Assembly: GCF_050436995.1 (NCBI RefSeq)
Contig: NC_134774.1
Span: 4,570,030 to 4,634,029, forward strand
DNA from: Anticarsia gemmatalis
Lineage: Eukaryota > Arthropoda > Insecta > Lepidoptera > Erebidae
Direction: 5' to 3'
Length of the DNA stretch: 64,000 nucleotides
Under the pieces are notes generated by a model. That model made no database searches. It was given only the letters and a program-made list of their open reading frames with translations, and was not told the origin of the DNA. This document shows positions 11,101 to 20,424 of this stretch, in pieces. Each line of letters begins with the position of its first letter. The first letter of the stretch is position 1. The position numbers were made by a program, and so were the translations under genes.

Positions 11101-11440
11101 ATCAGTCTAGCCTTTCTTCCAACTATGTTGGAGTCGGCTTCCAGTCTCATACACAGCTGAATACTAGTATTGTACATGCAGCGACTGTCTATCAGACCTC
11201 CACAACACAGTAACTTGGGTTATAACACGATACTAAGACTGGTTGTCAGACTTTCAAGCTTCTGACTACTGTTAACGACTGTCTAATATCTTTAAAAATT
11301 ACTCATAATTTGCCACGTGCCTTCCGAAACGCGGAGGAACTCCGAATGTATAAATATGGTCACCCATCCACTGACCAACCTCGGCAAGCGTAGCTTACCT
11401 TGAGAGATCGATCCTTTCAGCTAACTGTAACATTTGATTA
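11101..11440 (-). repeat. 5S-derived SINE, full copy of the 'ACTATGTTGGAG' family
   Basis: Runs from CTTTCTTCCAACTATGTTGG to AACCTCGGCAAGCGTAGC. On the minus strand this reads GCTACGCTTGCCGAGG and GGATGGGTGACC, the 5S-like promoter block. Confidence 0.7.
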
Positions 11441-11457
11441 GTTATATAGCATTTATT

Positions 11458-11715
11458 GAGGCGCCCATAGCCAGTTGCGCTCACCGGTCGGTAAACGATC
11501 TGTGAGTTAAGCAAACTTTGGCGCCGTCATTCTATAGATGGGTGACCGTATAGTGGTATTTCAACTGGTCGTCTCCGAGCTTCGGAGGGCACAAAAGGGC
11601 AAAAAGTCGATCCCGGTTGTTGTTAATTAAGATAAGAGTCGTTAAGCCATGTCAAAGGCCTTCCGACTTGAACAACTTTGACACTAGGTTGACCACTAAC
11701 CATACGATAAGGAGA
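11458..11715 (+). repeat. 5S rRNA-derived SINE, full copy
   Basis: GTGAGTTAAGCAAACTTTGG and ATAGATGGGTGACCG are the 5S rRNA internal control region. The tail ends ACTAGGTTGACCACTAACC then ATACGATAAG. Other copies are at 22.92 kb (plus) and 16.74 and 8.75 kb (minus). Confidence 0.75.
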
Positions 11716-11990
11716 CTCATTATACAGTTTCAAAATTGTTTGTAAGTGGCAAAACACTAAACTAACTAATTATAACTTATACAACGTTTATTACTAAGAC
11801 AAATAAAATTTGTAGTTCATGACATATTTTTATTAAATTAGTTTTATTTACAAAGTACTATATTTTTGAAAAATATAGCAATTTTATAAAGAGACGTCCT
11901 AGGAAGACATACACAGATCATATCGGTGATGTGTTGTAAAAAGGTCAGGTGCTACTCGTAACCGACGGTCCTGTATGACAACATGTATGT
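11716..11990 (-). repeat. Inverted, rearranged duplicate of bZIP intron 4 sequence
   Basis: AGTACTATATTTTTGAAAAA and the following bases are the inverse of sequence at about 7530-7600. AATAAAATTTGTAGTTCATG and GATCATATCGGTGATGTG are the inverse of sequence at about 8640-8690 and 8925-8990. Either an inverted segmental duplication or two copies of an unrecognised element. Confidence 0.6.
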
Positions 11991-12072
11991 ATGTGAATGA
12001 AGTAAGGGAAGTTTGTAAGGATCGTACCAAGTGGCGTTCTTTGGTCTCTGCCTACCCCTATTTTGTATCTTA
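11991..12072 (+). pseudogene. C-terminal scrap of a LINE reverse transcriptase ORF
   Basis: The frame reads VNEVREVCKDRTKWRSLVSA and ends in TAG. A DR-x-x-WR-x-LV ending is typical of the C terminus of non-LTR retrotransposon polyproteins. Only about 26 codons survive. Confidence 0.5.
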
Positions 12073-12089
12073 GTTGACAACTATTTCGT

Positions 12090-12306
12090 ATTAGGTCGGG
12101 GAAAAAGTCTTTTCGCATTATAGTATGTATGAACTTGTAATAAAATCTTTTCTCTACAGAAAAAAGCTCGATATTTGGGTACCTCACGAGCTCACTGAAA
12201 GAAACCTAATGAACCGTGTACTCATTTGTGATTCTTGAAGCCAAAGAGATGTTATTACAAGTTCATACATACTATAATGCGAAAAGACTTTTTCCCCGAC
12301 CTAATA
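12090..12306 (+). mobile_element. Internally deleted mariner element
   Basis: Ends are inverted repeats of about 45 bp, the left beginning TTAGGTCGGGGAAAAAGTC and the right ending in the inverse, flanked by TA. The inner sequence at about 12158-12237 encodes KKLDIWVPHELTERNLMNR and ICDS, the N-terminal helix-turn-helix region of mariner transposase, then a stop. The catalytic domain is deleted. Confidence 0.8.
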
Positions 12307-12800
12307 TATTGTCTGTTCATAATAACACGCCTGTGTAGACTGTGCCCAAAAGTGTAGACAGAGGTGTATAAAATACAGCCACGTTTCGCCATTAACAATG
12401 TTAGTCCTAATATGGTAGTTGACTAGGTTAATGAAAAATTATTAAACTCGTACTCGTAAAAGGTTCATCTAAAATGCTCAGACTATGTAGCTTTTCGTAA
12501 ATAATGTTGAAATTGTAATTATTACAGACTGAAACATTTTATTAGACACTCATTTGATACCAACGAAAATATGACATAGTGACGTCACTACGTCGTATTT
12601 CTATACTAAAATGTGTTTTTGACATTTCATAAAGAGTAGCTGACTTGAGTGGTAGTCATATTATTGTTATATTTTTCTTAAATATAGTACTTCTATTTTG
12701 TATAGTTTAAAACGAAATTAGTTATAAGATAGAATAAAATATATGATTAGAGAAATATGTGATGTTGAGTTTGAAGTAAAATAATTATAGTTACCCAAAA
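12307..12800. repeat. TE debris
   Basis: Contains TTACAGACTGAAACATT and ATTAGACACTCATTTGATA at about 12524-12562, repeated at 19630-19670 directly against a Tudor exon. Also TACTAAAATGTGTTTTTGAC near 12605, repeated near 16620. No gene seen. Confidence 0.5.
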
Positions 12801-12806
12801 ACGTGT

Positions 12807-13210
12807 TTTATTTCATTCAATCATACCCTCAGTCATTCATCAATTCTTTAATTTTTTCATTACTTCATTCATTCATACATTCATTCAGTCGTTCGGCCAT
12901 TGAATGAATGAACGAATTGGTGAATTTTATTGAATCATTCACTCAGTCATTCATCAAATCGTTCAGTCATTTATCTATTCGTTCATTCATTCACTTAGTC
13001 ATTCATCAATTCATTCGTTCATTCAGTCATTTATCAATTCGTTCACTCATTCACTTAGTCATTCATCAATTCGTTCTTTCATTCAGTCATTCATTAATTT
13101 GTTCTGTCATTCAGTCATTCATCAATTCGTTCATTTATTCACTTATTCACCAATTCGTAATTCTTTCACCCAGTTATTAATCAATTCTTTCATTAATTCA
13201 GTCATTCATC
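12807..13210. repeat. Low-complexity ATTC/CATT tract
   Basis: About 400 bp of imperfect tetranucleotide repeats (ATTCATTCAGTCATTCATCA and variants). It leaves a long open frame rich in Ser, Phe, His and Ile that has no protein character. Confidence 0.85.
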
Positions 13211-13258
13211 GGCTTGAACAACTTTGACACTAGGTTGACCACTAACCATACGATAGAT
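13211..13258 (+). repeat. Tail fragment of 5S-type SINE
   Basis: GGCTTGAACAACTTTGACAC through CTAACCATACGATA is only the tail of the family complete at 11.46 kb. Confidence 0.65.
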
Positions 13259-13299
13259 ACGGGATAGTGGGGACAGACCTTAAATCAGTCTCACGCCCT

Positions 13300-13567
13300 T
13301 TAATCGATCGTTAATATTCAGTGTATCTAGGACATGCGTGGTTGCAACTGCGCCGCTGCGTCACACTGAAACGCATCCCGGAGCTCGCCGCCGCCAGTAC
13401 TGAGTGAAGCGCGCCCGCACACACTAGTATCTTTATAACTGACGCCGCGTCACAATACACTATGTACTTACATTTGTATTTGAAACAGCCGTTATTTCGT
13501 CTCGCTGTTAAGTTATAGACAAGTGTGATAAAGGTGCAGAATGTTCGTGAGTAAGTCACCCGGGTGA
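13300..13567 (+). promoter_or_regulatory. GC-rich island with candidate short first exon
   Basis: A locally GC- and CpG-rich stretch in AT-rich surroundings. Near its end a short frame MFVSKSPG starts at about 13541 and runs into GGGTGAGTG, a good splice donor. It could be the promoter and first exon of a plus-strand gene, perhaps the Tudor gene downstream, but no linking exon was found. Confidence 0.3.
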
Positions 13568-14345
13568 GTGTTTATATGTTATTTACCGGATGTGAGATTT
13601 CGGATTCGGATATTTCGGATACGGGTGTGTCGGTTTCGGATACGGTTAAACGGATGTAAAATATTTTCGAATAACTTGTTTCCAACTTTACGTGAAACTT
13701 CGAATTCGGATGCAGCCATGTTTTTAAAAGACTTTCGGTTTCGGGTACGTTTACGGGTTTTGAAATAAATTCGGGCAATCCTGTAGTTATAGTATACAGA
13801 ATACATTATCAACCAAAAGACGAATAGGTGATTTAGAATCTCCGAAATTGGTCCAAATTTTTCCATACATATTTTCGGATATACGATACTTTCGGATACA
13901 GAGTTCCATAACATTTTATTTCATTCATACTCGTGTGTATCTGTCCTTGTTGAAGTACATCTTTATAATCTACCTAATTGCCACCACCCCTCGTAAGATA
14001 AAATCGATATAATCCTCCATTATGATACAAAATAATTTGTAAGAATCTATATAATGTTCTCGATCACAAAATGGCGTCTGTCTGGGACGGGAAGCGCAGG
14101 TGCGAAATTAATATGTATTGATTGTGATGTTTAAACTAGACATATACGGATTGGGATACGAATACGGGTATTTTAATAACATTATTTCGGTTTCGGATAC
14201 GGATACAGGTACACATTATGTAACATTATTTCGGACAAAGCCGATATATCATTGTCCCAGCTTAGAATACGACTACAAATATATCATTTCGTATTCTCCG
14301 ATATTTCAGTTATAGATCTCCATAATATATTTCGGTTATAGGTTT
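13568..14345. repeat. Degenerate CGGATA/TTCGGATACGG repeat tracts
   Basis: Two tracts (about 13585-13910 and 14130-14345) built from wandering copies of TTTCGGATACGG and relatives. Between and after them is a 65-70 bp segment present twice (about 14050 and 14425: TGTCTGGGACGGGAAGCGCA then GGTGCGAAATTAATATG). Long frames here have no protein character. Confidence 0.7.
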
Positions 14346-14652
14346 TAACCGATGGTGAATAGTTAAAATTATTGTGCAGTTGAAATTTAACTACTGGTAT
14401 CATATTTAGTTTATTTTAAAATGCAGAATGTTCTCGATCACATCAAAATGGCGGATGTCTGGGACGGGAAGCGCAGGTGCGAAATTAATATGTATTGATT
14501 TATGAACTGTGATTGAATGATGTCGTGTCGTTCACGTCTCGCTCACGTCACGCTCACGCCGCGTGTTCTTTGTCTGCTGTGTGCGATTTTACAATTTGTT
14601 TGTTAGTTATTTTTTAATTGCTGTGCTTGCTACAATTACTATTATTCCATAC
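14346..14652. other. Intergenic, CpG-containing, no gene seen
   Basis: It holds the second copy of the 70-bp segment and an ACGTC/CGCTCACG-rich stretch at 14520-14570 that resembles stretches near 15240 and 17820. No exon that I can support. Confidence 0.35.
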
Positions 14653-14860
14653 TAGCTTTAACCCGCGACTTCGTCCGCCATCTGAATTTTCCCATGGGAA
14701 TGCGTCATTTTCCCGAGGTAAAAAGTAACCTATGTGCTTTCTCGGGTATCAAAATATCTCCATACCAAATTTCATGCAAATTGGTTCTGTAGTTTAGGCG
14801 GGATTGAGTAACAGACACACAGACAGAGTTACTTTCACATTTATAATATAAGCATGGATT
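14653..14860 (+). repeat. Retroelement tail 'CTTTAACCCGCGACTTCGTC'
   Basis: Begins TAGCTTTAACCCGCGACTTC, continues with ATTTCATGCAAATTGGTTC and ends TTTATAATATAAGCATGG. This is a common lepidopteran RTE-type tail. Confidence 0.65.
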
Positions 14861-15335
14861 ATATCTTATTAATTTTAATAGGGATGATGAGTTTCTTTAG
14901 TCCGTCTAACTGTACTTCGTGTCCGTTGTTTGTATGTTTTTAAAAGTCCCCGCGACACAAAAGCAATTCCTAGTGCATTGTCTTTAAGAATATAGAAACA
15001 AAGGATAGTTTTTAACCTAAATTAAAGAATAATACCTTTTACCACGGGAAATAATTTCACACGGAAACAGTCGTGGGCAGAAGCTCCTTGGAAGCGAAAG
15101 TCCTTTCATAAATGTTTACTTCAATAATACCTTTCTAAGAAATTACTTTTCCTACGAAAATGTAGCCTTAATATTTAGAGGAGACTTCTATAAATAAACT
15201 TTAAGGATATCGAGGCTTTATTTATTAGTTCAGTTGCTTTACGTATCGTGAACGTAACGGTCGCGTCGCGTACTCGTCGCGTGGCTTTTAAAGACGTCGT
15301 GTTTTTATTGTGGTGGTACTTAAGGCCAGTTTCTT
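14861..15335. other. Intergenic, no gene seen
   Basis: AT-rich sequence with a brief CpG-rich stretch at 15240-15300 (GTCGCGTCGCGTACTCG). No coding exon or RNA gene recognised. Confidence 0.4.
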
Positions 15336-15337
15336 AC

Positions 15338-15455
15338 CCCGGTTTCTGAGTACATTTAACGGTAGTTTATCTATTCAATAGCGTTTCTTCTATATGAGTT
15401 TTGACATTATTGAATAGATAAACTACCGCTAAATGTACCTTAGAAACCATGGGTT
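15338..15455. mobile_element. MITE with inverted ends
   Basis: CCGGTTTCTGAGTACATTTA then ACGGTAGTTTATCTATTCAA at the left, and the inverse (TTGAATAGATAAACTACCG) at the right, make a hairpin element of about 110 bp. A second copy is at 16340-16435 and a half copy at 16500-16570. Confidence 0.75.
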
Positions 15456-15474
15456 AGTCATATAGTGTCAGATA

Positions 15475-15735
15475 ACCTATCTGCAACAGATAGCCGCATG
15501 GTAAAAGTGGTAGACAGTTCAAACCCGAGGCAAAACACTAATGACTTTTCCAAGTTATGTGTGTATTAGACATAATTATCACTTGTTATAACGGTGAAGG
15601 AAAACCTCGTGATGCAACCCTACATGCATAAAAGTTGCTTATTAAATTTTTCGAGGGCATGCAAAGTTCCCAAACTCCTGGCCTAACCCCTCCCTTTTTC
15701 GGAAGTAGAGCCTTGCCCAACAGTAGGACAGTTAT
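15475..15735 (+). repeat. tRNA-headed SINE, diverged
   Basis: The head is eroded (TAGCCGCATGGTAAAAG), but the body CACTAATGACTTTTCCAAG and the tail CCTTGCCCAACAGTAGGACA are the family described at 6383. Confidence 0.7.
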
Positions 15736-15988
15736 CTATACTAATATTTTAAAGCTGAAGAGTTTGTTTGTTTGTTTGAACGTGATAGTCTCAGAAACTT
15801 CTGGTGCGAATTGAAGAATTGTTTTACTGTTGGATAGCCTATTTATTGAGGAAGGCTATAGGCTATATATCATCACGCTACGACTAATAGGAGCAGAGTA
15901 CCAGTAAAAAATGTTACAAAAACGGGGAAAAATATGACCCATTCTCTCTTATGTGACGCAAGCGAAGTTGCGCGGGTCAGCTAGTGGT
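15736..15988 (-). repeat. Dispersed element 'CTAGCTGACCCGCGCA', copy 4
   Basis: Reverse copy, ending GCGCGGGTCAGCTAG. It abuts the SINE on its left. Confidence 0.75.
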
Positions 15989-16335
15989 AAAAAAATAGAG
16001 TGTCTCATATTTATTCATAAACATTTGGATTTTTTAAGTAACTAACGGATACTGTTAACGAAAAATGCAATTTACAATTTATTTGTTTGTCTTATTTATA
16101 TATAAACAAATAACTCTACAAAAAGCAATATTTACTGTACAAACAAAGCCTCCTACACCCAGGAACACGCCTAAAAATAAAACACACCCGGTCTAGACGC
16201 CAGACGAGAGGGTGTGACGCGCAATCGCAATACAAACTTATATTATTGATTTATGACATGAGATAATAACCATCCAGTCTCCCAGCCGCTCTCGTTTCGA
16301 GCGCGCGTGTAATTTCGTAATAGGGTAGTGGACTA
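15989..16335. other. Intergenic, no gene seen
   Basis: AT-rich, with a GC-richer stretch at 16150-16310 that contains no supportable exon. Confidence 0.4.
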
Positions 16336-16337
16336 AT

Positions 16338-16665
16338 CCCCGGTTTCTAAGGTACATTTAACGGTAGTTTATCTATTCAATAGCGTCGAAACTCATATAA
16401 AAAAAAACGTAATTTAATAGATAAACTACCGTTACCGTTGGAATCAAATGACCGTGTGTGAGTTGTCCAACAATATTTGTTTAATTTTTCGTTATCTTAC
16501 CCCCGGTTTCTGAGGTACATTTAACGGTAGTTTATCTATTCAATAGCGTCAAAACTCATACAAAAAAACGCTATTTCGATTCAGAAGCAATACTCGTGCT
16601 CGTCATTCGTTTTTTTTATACTAAAATGTGTTTTTGACATTTCATAATAAGTAGATTAATTGTCA
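16338..16665. mobile_element. MITE copies 2 and 3 plus TE debris
   Basis: A complete copy of the 15338 MITE (about 16340-16435), then a half copy from about 16500, interrupted and followed by TACTAAAATGTGTTTTTGAC debris. Confidence 0.65.
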
Positions 16666-16734
16666 ACTACCCAATTAAATAACACCTGCATAGATCTTTT
16701 ATCTTGAAATCTTGCTTTAGTGTGTAAATCTTGC

Positions 16735-16990
16735 TTCTTCTTCTTATCGTATGGTTAGTGGTCAACCTAGTGTCAAAGTTGTTCAACCTCGAAGACCTAT
16801 GGCTTAACGACTGTTATTTTAATTAACAACAACCGGAACCGGCTTTTTACGTGTTCTCCGAAGCACGGAGACACCCAGTTCAAATACCACTATGCGATTA
16901 CCCATCTATGGAATGACCGCGCCGTTGCTTAACCCACAGATCGTTTACCGACCGGTAAGCGCAACTACTAGCTTGCTATTTTATAGGTAA
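16735..16990 (-). repeat. 5S rRNA-derived SINE, reverse copy
   Basis: Starts TCTTATCGTATGGTTAGTGG and contains CGATTACCCATCTATGG and GCTTAACCCACAGATCG, the reverse of the 5S-like block of the family described at 11458. Confidence 0.75.
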
Positions 16991-17064
16991 GCTTTCTCTA
17001 ATTTAGTGAAATAATAAATATAGTTTTAATATACCATTTTGATCGCTTTATGAGGATCCATAAG

Positions 17065-17372
17065 TTAATCTTTTTTTCCAACTATGTTGGCGTCGGCTTC
17101 CAGTCTCACCGGATGCAGCTGAATACCAGTGTTTTACATGCAGCGACTGTCTATCAGACCTACACAACACAGTTACCTGACTTATAACACGATACTAAGT
17201 AAGACTGGTTGTCAGACTTTCAAGCTTCTGACTACTGTTAACAACTGTCAAAGATTTTTGAAAATGACAGCCGGTACCCACAAATTAACTTGCAAACTCG
17301 TAATGTTTCACATGCTCACCCATCCATAGAACAACCTCGGCAAATGTAGCTTTACTTCAGAGTTCCATCTGC
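17065..17372 (-). repeat. 5S-derived SINE of the 'ACTATGTTGGAG' family
   Basis: CAACTATGTTGGCGTCGGC through CAACCTCGGCAAATGTAGC, with CTCACCCATCCATAG as the reversed 5S block. Short frames in it are artefacts. Confidence 0.7.
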
Positions 17373-17419
17373 GTGGCTTTTGTTACTTAGCCATGATGTA
17401 TAAGGTTGTTAGTTTAATA

Positions 17420-17672
17420 CTATACTAATATTATAAAGCTGAAGAGTTTGTTTGTATGTTTGAACGCGCTAATCTCAGGAACTAGGGGTCCAATTAGAAA
17501 ATTTCTTTCAGTGTTAAATAGCCCATTTATTGAGGAAGGCTATAGGCTATATATCATCACGCTACGACTAGTTGGAGCAAAGTACCAGTAAAAAATGTTA
17601 CAAAAACGGGGAAAATGATGATCCATTCTCTCTTATGTGACGCAAGCGAAGTTGCGCGGGTCAGCTAGTAAT
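17420..17672 (-). repeat. Dispersed element 'CTAGCTGACCCGCGCA', copy 5
   Basis: Reverse copy with all landmarks of the family (ATTTATTGAGGAAGGC, GACGCAAGCGAAGTTGCG). Confidence 0.75.
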
Positions 17673-17734
17673 AAATACAAATAATGTTCCGAGATGTGCT
17701 AAAAATAGATTTATATAGAATCTCAAAGGTTGAC

Positions 17735-18360
17735 TAGACAACAAAGGTGTATGTAGCGCGCCTGCGCCGTTCAGTCTGACTATTGATTTAAAACATTTGA
17801 AACAACGCCCAAGCGTCGTAGACGTGCCGTCCACGTTTCGTTCACGTCGCGTTCTTTCTTTTTTTTTTAAGTTTTGTAACCCATTACTGTCCCACTGCAG
17901 GGGACTCCTCCCAAACGAGGGGAAGGGGTTAGGCCTTGAGTCCACCACGCTGACAAAGAGCGAGTTGGGGACTTTGCATGTCCTCTATAAATGTATTAAA
18001 CAAATTTTTAGGCGTGCAATGTTTCATCACGATGTTTTCCTTCACCGTTAGAGCAAGTGATAATTATTTCTAACTAGAGACTGCCCGCGACACCGTCCGC
18101 GTGGAAACCCTTCCCGTGTAAATCCCGATCCCTCGGGAACTACGGGATAAAAAGTAACGTATGTGTTATTCTGGGTTTTCAGCTACATACCACTGCTTCT
18201 CATATATACCACATTTCATCATAATCAACTCTTTGTCGTCTACAAAGGTGTAGGTAGCGCGCAGGCGCCGTTCAGTCTGATTATTGATTTGAAACATTTG
18301 ATACAACGCCCAAGCGTCGTAGACGTGACGTCCACGTTTCGTTCGCGTCGCGTTCTCTTA
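17735..18360. repeat. 120-bp duplicated segment flanking a reversed SINE
   Basis: A segment with GGCGCCGTTCAGTCTGA-like sequence and CAACGCCCAAGCGTCGTAG is present at 17735-17860 and again at 18237-18358. Between the two copies lie a tRNA-headed SINE in reverse (about 17875-18072; it begins TAACCCATTACTGTCCCAC) and a retroelement tail (about 18080-18225; CCCTTCCCGTGTAAATCC). Confidence 0.7.
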
Positions 18361-18837
18361 CCTTATAAATACATAGTTAGTGTTATATTAATATTAAGTG
18401 TTTAGATGTGAATAAACAAATAAAATAATTATATATCTATAACTCAAAGGTAAACATCGTGATAAAACCTAGGATGCGTGATAAAATCTACCTGCATGCC
18501 AAATACTAGCTCGATCCGTCCAGTGGTTTGTGCTGTGCGTTGATAGATCACTATATCAGTCAGTCACCTTTGAATTATATACATATATGTAAATTTTACA
18601 TATAAATGATTAGATACATAATTTTATTCTTTCACAGGTTCCTCATCGAAGAACTCGCAATCAGCGACATTGTTAGTGTTAACGAATAAGGCCGCGAGCG
18701 ACTATCGCACGATTACGGCGACTTTGTCTGCATGCCCGTGCACCACGCTTACGGGGATCTCTTCCATTTACTCCGTGAAACCTACGCGACAGACTGCAAA
18801 AAGGATGCACAAGCTATCAGGTACGGAATTTAAAAAA

Positions 18838-18897
18838 AATCAACCTAGCCTTTCTTCTTACTATGTTGTAGTCGGCTTCTAGTCTCACCGGATGCAC
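18838..18897 (-). repeat. SINE fragment next to the satellite
   Basis: CCTAGCCTTTCTTCTTACTA through TCTCACCGGATGCAC is the end of the 'ACTATGTTGGAG' SINE family. The 125-bp satellite begins exactly where this fragment breaks off. Confidence 0.6.
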
Positions 18898-19573
18898 CTC
18901 TCGCCACTTACTCTACTGTCACATCGCAGCAGCGTGTTCGTCACAGCGACGACAGAGTGTCTAGGGTCGATGAGTGTTCAGGCTGTGTGTGTGTCAGTTC
19001 ATATAACCTGAGCACTCATGAGCTCTCGCCACTTACTCTACTGTCACATCGCAGCAGCGTGTTCGTCACAGCGACGACAGAGTGTCTAGGGTCGATGAGT
19101 GTTCAGGCTGTGTGTGTGTCAGTTCATATAACCTGAGCACTCATGAGCTCTCGCCACTTACTCTACTGTCACATCGCAGCAGCGTGTTCGTCACAGCGAC
19201 GACAGAGTGTCTAGGGTCGATGAGTGTTCAGGCTGTGTGTGTGTCAGTTCATATAACCTGAGCACTCATGAGCTCTCGCCACTTACTCTACTGTCACATC
19301 GCAGCAGCGTGTTCGTCACAGCGACGACAGAGTGTCTAGGGTCGATGAGTGCTCAGGCTGTGTGTGTGTCAGTTCATATAACCTGAGCACTCATGAGCTC
19401 TCGCCACTTACTCTACTGTCACATCGCAGCAGCGTGTTCGTCACAGCGACGACAGAGTGTCTAGGGTCGATGAGTGTTCAGGCTGTGTGTGTGTCAGTTC
19501 ATATAACCTGAGCACTCATGAGCTCTCGCCACTTACTCTACTGTCACATCGCAGCAGCGTGTTCGTCACAGCG
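18898..19573 (+). repeat. 125-bp tandem satellite, five units plus a partial
   Basis: Units start with CTCTCGCCACTTACTCTACT at 18898, 19023, 19148, 19273, 19398 and 19523, an exact 125-bp period with almost no differences (one T/C change near 19351). The sixth unit stops after GTTCGTCACAGCG. It lies in the intron of the Tudor gene. The near identity points to recent expansion. Confidence 0.95.
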
Positions 19574-19904
19574 CGTCTCAGGCTGTGTGAGTTACAAAAT
19601 GTTTGTAAACAATTGTAATTAAAATTATTACAGACTGAAACATTATATTAGACACTCAATTGATATCAACTAGGCATTATTATGAATCTGTGTTTGGTCA
19701 CAGTATCTCCGGACGAGTGGTACCGCGCCGTGGTGCTGCAAGCGACGCCCGGCAAGCCGGTGCTGCAGCTGTGCTTCGTGGACTACGGCAACATCGAGGA
19801 AGTACCCGTCAACTTGGTACGCAAGATGCTGCCCGAATTTGTACACGAAGTGCCTTTTGTCACCGCGTGTTTTAAGATTCAAGGTAGGTACAATTTTTTG
19901 GCCG

Positions 19905-20215
19905 CATTCATAGTCAGCCTAGCCTTTATGTTTGAGTCGGCTTCCAGTTTTACTGGATGCATCTGGATACCAGTATTTTACATGCAGCGACTGTCTATCT
20001 GACCTCCACAACACAGTTACCTGGGTTATAACACGATACCCCTCGGTAAGACTGGTTGACAGACTTTCAAGTTTCTGACTATCGGTAACAAAAGTCACAG
20101 ATCTTCTAAAATTACACCCAGGACCCATAACGTGCCTTCCGAAACACAGAATAACCTCAGTAAGCGTAACTTAACCTTAGAAATCGCTCCGAGCGAATGT
20201 TAACTAAGTCACGGG
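19905..20215 (-). repeat. SINE in the last Tudor intron
   Basis: A diverged copy of the 'ACTATGTTGGAG' 5S-derived family (TTTGAGTCGGCTTCCAG, TGCAGCGACTGTCTATCTG, CCTCAGTAAGCGTAAC). Confidence 0.65.
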
Positions 20216-20424
20216 GTAAAAAGATGTAAGCTAGATATTATATTTCTATTTTTTGTTTCAGATTTCATCAAGTCATAGACGGCGACCAGTTAGCCCGCGC
20301 GATGTCGTTCATCCAGTACAACGAGGAGGGCGTGGGCCGACTGTCGGTGCGTGTGCTGGAGAGGACCGACCCCTTCGTGTACAAGGCGGAGGCGCCCGAC
20401 CTCCTCGCCGCCGTGCTGGCTTAG

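Larger units (their letters stand above)
18638..20424 (+). pseudogene. Tudor-domain protein, last exons, probably decaying
   Basis: Exon A (18638-18820; acceptor TTCTTTCACAG, donor GTACGG) in its most protein-like frame reads FLIEELAISDIVSVNE, then TAA at 18687-18689, then GRERLSHDYGDFVCMPVHHA and a helix to its end. Exon B (from about 19682 or 19702 to 19883 or 19887) encodes VSPDEWYRAVVLQ and LCFVDYGNIEEVPV, a clear Tudor core with the aromatic and DYGN residues. The last exon (20262-20424) encodes VIDGDQLARAMSFIQYNEEG and ends at TAG. Joining exon A in its protein-like frame to exon B mismatches phase; the frame that does join gives unlikely protein. Exon B to the last exon works only from the downstream donor at 19888. 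Tudor proteins bind dimethyl-arginine on partners such as Piwi proteins. Earlier exons were not found. A frame-disrupted pseudogene is likelier than an active gene, but an assembly error is possible. Confidence 0.6.

Noticed and set aside
11458..11560. 5S rRNA gene
   Set aside because: Only the internal promoter region resembles 5S rRNA, and it is followed by the same SINE body and tail at each copy.
12908..13180. 90-codon open frame in the ATTC tract
   Set aside because: It is a by-product of the tetranucleotide repeat, with repeated SFIHLVIHQF-type wording and no protein character.
13572..13914. Arg/Ile-rich minus-strand frames
   Set aside because: They come from the degenerate CGGATA repeat, which leaves several frames open at once.
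18670..18882. Alternative frame of Tudor exon A as the true coding frame
   Set aside because: It is open and joins exon B in phase, but its residues lack protein character, whereas the other frame has GC-rich third positions and a convincing helix. Kept as an open question rather than the main call.
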